From the NCBI GenBank assembly GCA_907163375.1, contig CAJQUW010008619.1, positions 124,001 to 188,000 of the forward strand: a stretch of DNA of 64,000 nt, given 5' to 3'. Below, piece by piece: positions 54,885 through 64,000 of this stretch; the first letter of the stretch is position 1; each line of letters opens with the position of its first letter. This DNA is from Prostheceraeus crozeri. Its lineage: Eukaryota; Platyhelminthes; Polycladida; Euryleptidae. Under the pieces are notes generated by a model. It worked only from the letters and a program-made list of their open reading frames with translations. It was not told where the DNA came from and ran no database searches. Made by a program: the position numbers and the translations under genes.

Positions 54885-57049
54885 ATGCATTGTTACTGAA
54901 CCTAAAATCTATGACTTCAAAAATCCATGAATTTCATCTGTAAAAGTCTCAAATCTGTGATAACTTTCTACATGGCCCATGCAGCTCAAAACATTAAAGT
55001 ATGTCAGCTTGAAATATCTACGTGTCCAAATTGTAAAACAATAGGAATCACATCGATGTCATTTTCACTGGGAGTGCGAAGATTGACGGTGAAGTGCTCC
55101 TACCTCAATGGTATTATATAGCAAATTAGACGGCCTTAATTATACAAATGAAAGCCGTCTGATTTGGATTTGGAGATGTATGAGCGACTTTCATAGAAAA
55201 ATGGCTGGTGAAATATCGGCTGACAACCCTATTTACTCAGTAACAATGATCCTTACAGCATCAGCTGTACGACTCATTAATATTTTAAAAATCTAGGCAT
55301 GATTGATATATTGTCATGCACAAAATTCAAAATTCACATCACATAGAGGGTAATGAGATATCATAAGGAGTGGAGATGAGTAAAAGAGGAAGAATAGAAA
55401 TATAAGCACAAGCATTGGGCTACATTTTACCACTATAAATTGACTTTGATCTGACTAAAACAGAAATGGATGAAGAGGGGATGAAGTGGACTTTGGACGA
55501 TGTGAAAACAAAGATAGCTGACAATCCTCCGTTCTACAGTCCCAAATTCCGCTTCTACAGCATCATAGAATTTTTGAACATCACTTATATCAAGCTATAT
55601 CTATGTTTAAAGGATTAGACACATCTATTGACCCCGGCCTGTAGTGATATTACGGACATATCTACCTTTGGATTCACTGTCTATTACAGACATAGAAGTT
55701 GATAATAGGGCAGTAATGACCTCCATTGTGGTCAGTAAAACTACATTACGGACTACCTAGCTGAAAACTAATAAGATAACACAGATATGAAAACAGAGAT
55801 GCTGATGATGCGACTTCTATGGCCATGCTACCTCTCCTGATGAATGTATTTGCATAATCCCCGAATTAAGGTTTGAAGAGGTTTCATACACAGATGTTTT
55901 CATACAAACAAACAAAAACTGAAGATGAAGGGAGTAAAGTCTTGATGCATCATTACATGCTCTACTGGACAGCACTTTCACATTTTCGACAGTAACTCTA
56001 CTCTATCGGCGCCTTTCCTTTCCATCGCACTGATGTAACAGCAGTGACTCGAATCTTTGTTGCAGTTTTTCACTGCACTCGTCCTGAACAACAGTCATAA
56101 CAGACAAGGGCGTACTCTCGCTATCAATTCTTCATTAAACAAGGCAACAGAGCTTGGAGCACTTTTAATAGATGGATCAACTTTCCCGTCTATAGCCTAA
56201 ATCTTTTGTTTCCCGTCTGCTGTAGACGCAACGCGCCATGAGAAAGCCGTTCACATTTCAAACTCTTTTATCGACGAGACGGAAATGTAATGAGCGATGT
56301 TAGATGGGAGCCTCAGATCAACGCGCATCTGATTCAACACTCGGAGACAGGCGTCTCACGATATTGAGATAAGCAGGTAAGTGCAGAATGAATGGAAATC
56401 TTCATAAAAAGAGATGAGCAATTTGGCATTAATTTCAGTTCATTTTCTAAACGCATGCCATTGTAGGCGCCTCAAAATGTGCGCCAACACTTCGTAAACA
56501 TTTAGGTTGATTTCACCAGGAAGAATCAAAATCAGAGATTTTCAGACCTATCGAGGCAACTGGAGAACCGGTTGCAAGGCGGTTGCTATTTTGAAATTTT
56601 ATTTACAGAATTCTGAAATACATGATGTCCGTCCATCACACTTAATATACTTGGTGTGATTTTTTTAGCTGATTTTTTTCTTGGAAATAGTCAAGTTAGT
56701 CACATGTAATCGATCTGTTTATCTTCAATCATATTTCTGTAATAATAATATAATAAACAACAATAACAAAATTGAAATTTGTTGAATTCAAATATTGAAT
56801 CGGTTGCGACAGGGATAACACAAGCGTTCGACTTCGCAAACAAAGGCAGCCAACGATCAATAACAGAGAAGAACTCCTCCAGCTTCTCAAGTCTTCCTTT
56901 TTCAAGATGTTTTCTACATTTCGATTCTTATTTAACGAAATGAGATTTCAAAGAAATTGTGTGATAATACTGAACTCCATATTTTTTGCGAATCGCTGCC
57001 TCACCCAAGGCACGAAGCCATACAAGTAAGCTAGAGGTGGGGCACTCTT
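54885..57049. other. No gene seen in about 2.2 kb
   Basis: There are some short open frames (54,927-55,296) without family signal, and an A/T-rich TAATAATAATATAATAA run near 56,741. No repeats, exons or RNA genes were recognised. Confidence 0.45.
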
Positions 57050-57184
57050 CACACACTCGCATCTCTCACCAGGTTGGGGTTAGCAACCGCTAAGTACCCC
57101 CGAGACGGACAGACTCGAACACTGGACCTTCTGCACTTCCTGACCGAAGCGCGGCCCTTAACCAACTGAGCTATCCTACCACCT
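57050..57184 (-). repeat. tRNA-derived SINE, family 2
   Basis: On the minus strand GGTAGGATAGCTCAGTTGG (canonical box A) and CCAGTGTTCGAGTCTGTCC (box B) are followed by CGTCTCGGGGGTACTTAGC, then GGTTGCTAACCCCAACCTGG. The span between boxes and the absence of a closing acceptor stem argue for a SINE, not a tRNA gene. Confidence 0.75.
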
Positions 57185-57408
57185 CAATTATATTTCTTTC
57201 TGCATAATGAAGCTCTGCAGTATCATGGCCAAATCTATTCCAGGTTCAGGCAACACATAATTTTGTGCTATCAACTAGAAGTCTGACCACTTCAAGAAAA
57301 TCAGTCAACAAGACAAATTCACATTTATGGGACAGTGTTCTTAATCTTTTGCCCACACAATTCGTACATCTTAGGCGAAAGTATATAGTTACGAAAATCA
57401 AATCTTAA

Positions 57409-58397
57409 CCCTATCCATACCGGGGGGGAAGGCGATTCAGCCCCCCTGTCGCATTTTTGTTGTGGAGCTTTTAAAACTCAACCGACTGACCCAGGCTTTT
57501 GTGACTTTTGGTTTCTGGGTATTTCCCAACTTTTCGTCGAAAATCGTTGCATTTGGTTCATGGGAAGGTTAAATTTATGGCGCGTTTTGAAAAGTGCATT
57601 TTTTGAAAGTCTGAATTTTGCCTGATTTTGCAAACCTCTGGTGTGCTAAGTTTTGACAAAGCAAGCTGGATATCAATTTGTTGCATCACATCACAACTAG
57701 GTGTCCATAAATTGCACCATCAAGATAATATAGACATCAAAGATACTATAGACATCGATAAGAGTCATCCAAACTTGAATGTCATGTAAATACTACTTAT
57801 TTGCTTTTCAGTAGAAATGAGTCAACTAAGTTGCAACTAAGTAGTGTTCGTTCATATTGTTTTGAAAACGTCTGCTTATTCAGTGTCATTATTAGTCTTA
57901 GTTACATTATTGGAAGGTAGCAAGACCTCTTAAATTGTTTCTACAGATGAATAAAAGTAGCCAATTTTGAGTGAAAACTTTCCCTTTTCTGCTTATGATA
58001 TATTTTATTATTAGCAATATCACATATTCAAATTTTGAATCTAAATTCATGATGTGTAGATAAACAAGTTAGGAGCATCAAATAGCATCATTCTCCTGAT
58101 CATTAATTGTATGTGTCACTAACGTCATTGAACTAAAAGCACTGAATCTATGTTTGCAGTCGATGAGAAGAAAACATAAAAAATCCGCTTAATTTTGAAG
58201 TCTGAATTTTAAATCGCCATTTAAAGCATCAAGATGGACGAATTGGAAAAAACAGATACCACCGTTAGAAAGATCACACGCAGAATATTCTACCCTAAAC
58301 ATTTCATGTACAACGGTGCAGTATTTAGGAAGTTAAGGAGGGGGGGGGGCGAATCGCCCGGGATGGCGATGCGCTTCAGAGCCCGGTATGGATAGGG
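57409..58397. mobile_element. piggyBac-like MITE (989 bp)
   Basis: CCCTATCCATACCGGG and its inverse CCCGGTATGGATAGGG form the ends (57,409-57,424 and 58,382-58,397). G-runs follow just inside (GGGGGGG, GGGGGGGGGG) next to GGCGATTC and GCGAATCGCC. The flanks are TTAA on the left (57,405-57,408) and TTAG on the right (58,398-58,401), consistent with a TTAA target with one later change, the piggyBac hallmark. The interior has no transposase. Confidence 0.8.
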
Positions 58398-58401
58398 TTA
58401 G

Positions 58402-59194
58402 TAAAAGACGAGCTCTTATAAGAAATCAATGACTGATGAGAAAGGCAACCCAAAGTTGCATTAAAAATATTTAGAAGTTGCAAAATGCTGCAATAAAGCC
58501 GCCACGTCAAAAAGCTTGAAATACAATGCTATGGGTCAAGCAGCAATAGATAATGGCAATCATGGCTATGAAACAATATGTAGATAGACCTCCTAGCATT
58601 GTCCGTCCGCCTCAATTAGTTCTATTCAAATAAATCAATCAAAACAAGCGACTGTTGTGTCATTTTTAATGTACAAAGGAATATTGGTGTGAATAAGGAT
58701 TCAATTGCTCTGAAAATTCCATTTTGTTGATTGGACCAATGAATGACTGTCGCAGAGTAGAACGTCAACTTAGATCTTTATATTTCAAGTGCTTTTGACT
58801 CTCCAAATGCTCGAGCACAGTAGAGCGTCGTTCGCATCAAATCAGAAATCAAGCAAAACACTTCTTTCTAAGTATTTAATACAAAGCGATATTCTCGAAT
58901 TGCTTAGCCTTCAAGGAGATGGCTACTTTGACTCTCGGGATCATCAAGCGGTCGGAATGAATGACGTTGATGAAACGTTTGGGTTAATTATATATGTTCA
59001 CAACAGCAAAAATTCGATGCGCATTAGACGCAAATGCAATTTATAGAAAAGCGTCACACATAATCATTAGAACTGAAAATATGACGCAATGCATGAATTG
59101 TGTTCAACCTGTAGCTGAATTGATTCAAGAGTATCCGATGTTAGGAAAGTAAAAATCTATCTTTATGACATATGACAGTGGAAGTGGTAAAATT
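58402..59194. other. No gene; one 85-codon frame without match
   Basis: The plus-strand frame at 58,789-59,046 (SDILELLSLQGDGYFDSRDH) has no recognised family. Nothing else. Confidence 0.4.
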
Positions 59195-59396
59195 ACTGAC
59201 TAGGATAATGGATAGACTGCGCACATGTTCACCTCTCAGAATCGGGAAAGTGAAGCCGCTTCGTGTTTCTAAATAAGGAAAGACATCAGCGGCGACAATG
59301 TATGAACGCAAAACAGTCTCGACATCTAAGACTTCCATTGAAGAGGTAGTCAAGTTGCATCCGATCAAATTTAATTCCTAAAATTATCCTAGTCAA
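59195..59396. repeat. Short inverted-end element related to the 47.8 kb palindrome
   Basis: ACTGACTAGGATAATGG (59,195-59,211) and ATTATCCTAGTCA (59,384-59,396) are inverted copies 170 bp apart. GGTAAAA occurs just outside both ends at slightly different offsets, so a target duplication is possible but imperfect. Confidence 0.55.
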
Positions 59397-59399
59397 TGG

Positions 59400-59765
59400 G
59401 TAAAACGCATATAACGCGGTATGATGAACACGAACGTGTCAGAAATAGAGACAGGAAAAGTGGCCTTATTGATCATCATCTAAAACACCACACCGCTGAA
59501 ATGATGGACATTAATTATTTCAACTGCAGCATTCTTGATAAACATAAATCGGTGATATCTACTAAGACGGCTGGATTGTGTCGAAAGGGCCTAATTTGAT
59601 GAATAGACGTCATGAGCTAGTGCGAATAGACATCGAATCCGAGACCAAAGTATAAAACTCATGTGTGTCATGTAGTCCTGCCAAAATACCCTTGAAGCAG
59701 TCTGTAAGACGAAACGCGTCGGGTTATTTCACTTTTAACTGAAAAACCTCGTGAAGAAAAAGGGA
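59400..59765 (+). pseudogene. Penelope-like element, C-terminal end of the GIY-YIG domain
   Basis: The plus-strand frame carries ERVRNRDRKSGLIDHHLKHH, then DINYFNCSILDKHKSVIST. This resembles the region after the YIG motif in Penelope proteins (H..H....D......IL). After stops, an end region has GACGAAACGCGTCGGGTTAT near 59,710, comparable with 35,915. Only the last part of an element is present. Confidence 0.55.
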
Positions 59766-59869
59766 GAGAATAAATTTTTGATTTTGATCTTAAAATGGTC
59801 AAAAAAAGTTGTAAAATAATACATTTTGACTCAAAATATGCGAAAAGTTTGCAAAAACCGTTACGGTTG

Positions 59870-60050
59870 CCCTACAGATCACTTCTTCTTCTTCGTCAGC
59901 CGCTCATGCCACTGCAGACAGATGCCCTCCACAAATGTCTCCATTGTCTTCGGTCTTGCGCCTCTCGCATCCACAATCCATCCGCAACGCTCTTGATGTT
60001 CTCTCTCCATCTCTTCTTTTGCCTTCCTGTTCTTCTGGGCTCGGCCAAGC
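59870..60050 (-). pseudogene. RTE-like LINE C-terminal fragment
   Basis: The minus strand shows PRRTGRQKKRWRE- and AQDRRQWRHLWRAS-like codons in two frames, the usual GRP..W and DR..WR end of RTE-type proteins, followed by Lys-rich codons. It stops exactly where the GGTAACGGAATCACA motif begins at 60,051, suggesting that the next element inserted into it or truncated it. Confidence 0.55.
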
Positions 60051-60456
60051 GGTAACGGAATCACATTTGAGGATTTACACATTTTCATGAGACTAGTACT
60101 CAGTAAAGAAACATCTGATAAACTAACGAAATGCGCTATGTTTATGGGCATGATCGGTCCTCCAAGCAGGCATAGTATCAACTTTGAAAAATATATTGAT
60201 ATATGTTTTACAGGCGCGCAAGTCAATAGTAACGGAATCACGTGATTTGGACATGACTTTTTCATAGGTTCAGTGAATGGATCTAAACATGCTGTTCCTC
60301 TGCAAAGATATTGGTTTCGATTATTTTATGCTATTTTAGGTTGCTTGGCCTAACTTTATTTCAAGTATTGGGATATTTGATACAATACTTCCATTATAAA
60401 ACTGACCAAATATTTGACCAAACGTGGTAACGGAATCACAAGGTAACGGAATCACA
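60051..60456 (+). repeat. Four-copy GTAACGGAATCAC motif cluster, 5' side
   Basis: Three perfect 15-mers and one with changed outer bases (AGTAACGGAATCACG) lie in the same orientation, spaced about 177, 198 and 16 bp apart. They sit in otherwise unrelated AT-rich sequence. They are likely protein-binding sites of the element (inference). Confidence 0.85.
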
Positions 60457-60694
60457 AATGTTGAAGAAAATTAGGTTAAGACGTGAAACATTTTCCGACT
60501 TGTTTATCATATCTCTACAAGTATTAAGCATTTTCATGGTTTACTTTCAATGTTTAGAAAGCATGAAGGCTATTTACATTGCATGTAACGAATGCACCCG
60601 TATTTGCGTTTTATGTAAGGAGGTAGGATAGGTTCGTGGTTAGGATGGCGTGCTTTTAGGATTATTCTAACATATCGAATCACAGTGGTGACTG

Positions 60695-60920
60695 TGCTCA
60701 CTGACATGATACTTCAAATCTATAAATAGGTATTCTGGGACTCCCCGCTGTGTCAAGGATTCCTGGAAAACTTACGTAGTCACATTCTCAATTCTGGTTT
60801 GATTTCAACCTTATCGAATAGTAAGTGGCTCTTATCGGTTCACTGAAAAATTCCAAAATACTTCATATCTATAGATAGATTACCTGAGATTCCCAGCCTC
60901 AAGGATTCCTGGAATCCTTC
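60695..60920 (+). repeat. Imperfect direct duplication upstream of the transposase-like gene
   Basis: The block CTCACTGACATGATACTTCA, then AATCTATAAATAGG, GGGACTCCCC and TCAAGGATTCCTGGAA (60,697-60,773) recurs as TTCACTGAAAAATTCC, ACTTCATATCTATAGATAG, GAGATTCCCAGCC and TCAAGGATTCCTGGAA (60,839-60,915). Confidence 0.7.
60721..60728 (+). promoter_or_regulatory. Possible TATA box of the transposase-like gene
   Basis: TATAAATA stands about 240 bp before the first recognisable codons, inside the duplicated block. The second copy of the block has TATAGATA instead. The position is plausible but nothing else confirms it. Confidence 0.3.
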
Positions 60921-60964
60921 AGCCTTCAATACATTTTTGCTACTGACTGAATGAATTAGTGTTA

Positions 60965-63041
60965 CCGGGAAGGTGCCACTTACCGCAGCTGAGAAGAAAC
61001 GTCGCTATCGGGAAAGGAAGAAAGCGAAGATGGACCAGAAATATGGAAGCGGAAAGACTGTGAGCGAAAGAAGAGAGCCAGAGCTGCCAATCTTGATCTT
61101 TCTAAGAAGAAGCACAGAGAAAAGATGCGAAGATGGCGTGCCATAAAGAAAGATCAGAAGGTGACAAAGAACCGTATCAGGCGAAATCTAGTCTCGCTCG
61201 CGCTGTGAATCGAGCTAGGGCAGCCTTGCCTCGTTCTCCTCGGAAGTTGAAGAAGATTATGCGGACATTATGTGATACGGAAGAAATCCCGTCTCGTGAT
61301 ATCAAGACTCCAACGACTCCGCACAACAAGTTATCACGGGAAGTTGAAGCAAGAGTACAACAATTTTACCTTCGCAACCACATTGCCTGGATGGCACCGG
61401 GGAGAAAAGATTCAATCATAGTGATCCGTGACGGCATCAAAGTGAAGGAACAACGTCGGTACTTGTTGATGACAATCCGCGAGGTATTTGCATTGTATCG
61501 AGAAGAGTATCCTAACGACTCAGTGAAACTTTCTACATTCAAGACCTTACGTCCAGATGTGGTTCTTTACAAAGATAAGATGCCACATAATGTTTGTGTC
61601 TGCATTTATCACGCCAACGTCGATTTCCTTCTACAGGGCATGAAGTCCGTCTCGAGTGCTCCAACTACTAACATTGAACTTCTGCAAGCTATCGCGTGTG
61701 ATCCCAATAGGGAAGATTGCATGTTCGGACATTGTGAAAACTGTTAAGAGAACGTTTCAGTCGATTGCTTGTTGACATCAGTTGATGATGCCGTGGCCGG
61801 GATCAGATCAAGTGGCTTCAATGGGTGCGGAATGCCGAAGGACAACCAGAAAAGACTGAACTGTGTGGTACCGTATGGGATGCCATGTCCTCCCTGGCTG
61901 AGAAGCTTCCTGCTTTCAAGATCCATTGCTTCATTAAGAAAGAGCAGTCGTCAGCGTTTCAGCGAATGCACACTACCCCTCATCAGCACCATGCTGTGTT
62001 GCAGGTAGATTTCAGTGAAAATGCATCCATAATTGAACAAGATGAGATCCAGAGTGGTCATTGGTACACAAGCAGGTCACTGTGTTTTCGGCCGTTGTAT
62101 GGACTAAAGAAGGGACCACTTCTTTTGCTGTTGTCTCAGATCGGTTATCTCACGATAAATATACTTCTGCAGTAATGCTTGAAACAATCATCGACCAGAT
62201 CAAGACTGAGAAGACTACTAATCTGACTCACATTGACATTTTCTCTGATGGAGCGGCACAGAATTTCAAGCAGAAATTTATGCCTACCCTTATCTCATGT
62301 ATGAAGCAGACGAAGGGCTTGGTAGTCAACTGGCATTTCTTCGCTACGTCGCATGGAAAGGGAGCTGTCGACGGGGTTGGCGGCACTGTCAAAAGGCTTG
62401 TGCATCGCGCCATCATGAGCAGGAGATACCTTGTTAAGTCAGCTGCTGACTACGCTGCATGTGCCAAGCACTTGACACTATCAAGATTCTTTATGTGCCA
62501 AATATGGAGATTGAGAGGCGAAGAACAGAACTTGATGCAATCTGGGTAGTGCAATCGCCATTCCAGGCACGCATTCATTTGTGTGCGGACTGTCGATCCA
62601 GGTATCGTTACCTTATCAAATTACTCAATGCAGCCATCTCCAGAACTGCATGTGCTAGTTCAACAGGTTTCATCTGTCACCGGAATCTCCGAAGACCAGC
62701 CGGCATCTGTGAAGCCAGGAATTTATGTCACAATTCCCATACCAACAGAAAGAGGTCGTTCCATTCTCTATGTTGCCGCAGTGTGCAGCACCACCACGAA
62801 CAAATTAAAATCAGGTGCCTGCAAAGCACAGGAAGCTTCGGGATTTACCGAGATCCTGATGATGCCGACTCTTAGCGCGAGGTTATTAAAACGCCATGTG
62901 TGTGCTTGGGACCGTGTCTTAAACTGTCACAGCCAGCGAGGATATAAAAACGCGCCTTTTGTGTGTCGAACCACAAATCAGACAGTGGGAACTGCAAGGC
63001 TTCGATATTCGTTCGTGTTACATGATCAGAAACGTGAATGA
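60965..63041 (+). pseudogene. Transposase-like gene of the FFATSHGKG family, frameshifted
   Basis: The protein is spread over several frames. N-terminal basic part: LTAAEKKRRYRERKKAKMD, then HREKMRRWRAIKKDQK. Next come AVNRARAALPRSPRKLKKIM, AWMAPGRKDSIIVIRDGIKV and a Cys cluster CDPNREDCMFGHCENC (to about 61,745). After a stop and shift: HHAVLQVDFSENASIIEQDE, then in another frame THIDIFSDGAAQNFKQKF, VNWHFFATSHGKGAV and DGVGGTVKR (62,230-62,400). The C-terminus ends GYKNAPFVCRTTNQTVGTAR, then TGA at 63,039-63,041. I recognise this as a repetitive, functionally unassigned family present in fish and many invertebrates (memory, not a search). The VDF, FSDG and HGKG..DG segments resemble an RNase H-like DDE core. 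Two frame changes fall between 61,050 and 61,195, and at least four breaks follow; no intact start is visible. The DNA is richer in GC than its flanks. Confidence 0.75.
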
Positions 63042-63272
63042 TGCAAAACGTATGCCATGAAATGATCTGACAGTTTCATCCTAAACTAGAGTGCAGATTG
63101 TAGCCTAGCATGAAAATCTGCTTTTTGTAATTTATCCTTTCAAATCACGGGCTCATACATGTCAAAATGATTGTTTTTTTAACTAAAACATTTTCTTGAT
63201 ATTTGGTTGTTATTGACCATTGCGGGGCATAATTATTGTGACTTATATAACATTTTGTCGATAAACGGATGA

Positions 63273-63302
63273 TGTGATTCCGTTACCGGTAACGGAATCA
63301 CA
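63273..63302. repeat. Perfect 30-bp palindrome of the 15-bp motif
   Basis: TGTGATTCCGTTACC joins GGTAACGGAATCACA head to head with no spacer. It could mark the right end of one element abutting the left end of another, or a paired binding site. Confidence 0.95.
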
Positions 63303-63735
63303 CAAAAGCACTGTCATTTTCAATGAAAAAATATTAATTATGAAATCTCCATTACACCAGCAGTTGACTATGATAATATGCTTGCATTGACATGATATCA
63401 GCATTCTTCGACAAGAGCCTTGAGAAATGTTTTTTTGGTAAACGAATCACAATGGAAACACTCAAATGTTCACTTTCTGTCTCAGCCATGAAATACTTAT
63501 CATATGATTTCTAATCAAGTGAATAAAGGTGAATCATTGTAAGTCCAATCAAACGTTGAATAGAGTAACGAGAAAGAAAAAAAACTAAAAAACGCTGAAA
63601 ATATATTGTTGATTTCAAATTTCTGGGCTAACTATAGATGTCATGACAAAACTCGATCTGTACAAAAACTTCAGAATATTAGCTATAAGAAAACATACGT
63701 TAGAAATCTTAAATCGGAACTTTGTTTTTTGATGT
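63303..63735. other. No gene seen
   Basis: AT-rich. The only item is the degenerate motif GGTAAACGAATCACA at 63,437-63,451. Confidence 0.5.
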
Positions 63736-64000
63736 TGCTGTTCATTTTCGCTTGGCCGAGCCCTTCTGCTTCTTCCTCTAGAGGTCTACTCCGTCGTTTT
63801 CTTTGCCCATCGGCTATTGTATATCCTCGCAATGTGTCCTGCCCACCGCCGTCTCAGTTCGTTTGCTTTGCAGACGACATCCTGCACTTTTGTGTGTTTT
63901 AGAATCATTTCATTTCCCCATTTGTCCAGTCTGGCGATGTTCAGCAGTGATCTTTCCATGGATCGCTGTACCATTTCAAGCTCTTCTGTTGCTCTTTCGT
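63736..64000 (-). pseudogene. RTE-like LINE fragment, cut by the window edge
   Basis: The minus strand reads ERATEELEMVQRSMERSLLN, then VQDVVCKANELRRRWAGHIA and RIYNSRWAKKTTE, then a stop and basic codons. It matches the RT C-terminal block T.V.D......LR.WAGH.AR...RW of LINEs. The upstream part would lie beyond position 64,000. The frame is open for its visible length up to the stop at about 63,786. Confidence 0.75.

Larger units (their letters stand above)
60051..63302 (+). mobile_element. Candidate DNA transposon bounded by GGTAACGGAATCACA motifs
   Basis: Direct copies of the 15-bp motif lie at 60,051-60,065, 60,426-60,440 and 60,442-60,456, with a near copy at 60,228-60,242. After the gene, an inverted copy (63,273-63,287) and a direct copy (63,288-63,302) abut. 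A degenerate copy GGTAAACGAATCACA lies at 63,437-63,451. The gene between them encodes a transposase-like protein. If the element runs from the first motif to the inverted one, it is 3,237 bp with 15-bp perfect inverted ends and subterminal repeats. No target-site duplication was found, so the exact ends are uncertain. Confidence 0.6.

Noticed and set aside
57050-57184. tRNA gene on the minus strand (canonical boxes A and B)
   Set aside because: The ends do not pair as an acceptor stem, the arm lengths are wrong, and the head is shared with other SINE copies at 7.6 and 10.97 kb.
60037-63763. 14-bp inverted match GGGCTCGGCCAAGC / GCTTGGCCGAGCCC flanking the 60-63 kb element
   Set aside because: The two sites lie in different parts of LINE remnants at unequal distances from the motif ends; a chance or LINE-derived match is as likely as a terminal repeat.

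Overview
The window is non-coding-rich, AT-rich metazoan nuclear DNA, most likely from an aquatic invertebrate (inference; the species cannot be named). The signs are one intron-flanked exon, no operons or bacterial-type gene packing, tRNA-derived SINEs, and many broken eukaryotic transposons: Tc1/mariner, hAT, MULE, piggyBac-like, Penelope-like, CR1-like and RTE-like. The only recognisable host gene piece is an 88-bp minus-strand exon at 19,421-19,508. It encodes the activation segment of a protein kinase C ([17 protein letters not shown]) between a good acceptor and a GTAAGT donor. I found none of its other exons in the window, so the host gene must have very long introns, and much of the window may be intron.

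Layout. 1-13 kb: a Tc1-like relic (1.5-2.1 kb), a foldback-rich repeat family (2.7-4.4 kb, shorter copy at 12.9-13.2 kb), SINEs, and one unidentified candidate exon (7.7-7.9 kb). 13-19 kb: a Penelope-like relic with YIDD and GIY-YIG remnants, two MITEs with perfect 8-bp target-site duplications, and an RTE-type LINE end. 19-25 kb: the PKC exon, a MULE-derived element, a nearly full-length Tc1-type element and a nearly full-length mariner. 25-38 kb: hAT-type MITEs, CR1 and RTE fragments, a second Penelope end, a hAT transposase end, and a second Tc1 copy. That copy is split by a MITE that is itself split by a SINE. 38-54 kb: mostly unassigned DNA with SINEs, an RTE end split by a hAT MITE (44.98-45.79 kb), and a 1.8-kb element with about 160-bp inverted ends (48.5-50.3 kb). 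54-60 kb: foldbacks, a piggyBac-like MITE and more retroelement ends.

The most interesting unit is at 60.05-63.3 kb. A broken gene of a widespread but functionally unassigned family (basic N-terminus, CDPNREDCMFGHCENC cysteine cluster, FSDGAAQNFKQKF and FFATSHGKG motifs resembling an RNase H-like integrase/transposase core) lies between copies of the 15-bp motif GGTAACGGAATCACA. Four copies precede the gene and a perfect 30-bp palindrome of the motif follows it. I infer a DNA transposon whose transposase is this protein family and whose binding sites or ends are this motif.

Nearly all coding pieces carry frameshifts or stops and work only as fossils. Nested insertions give a relative age order, and the repeated 8-bp duplications show that hAT-type machinery was especially active in this genome.
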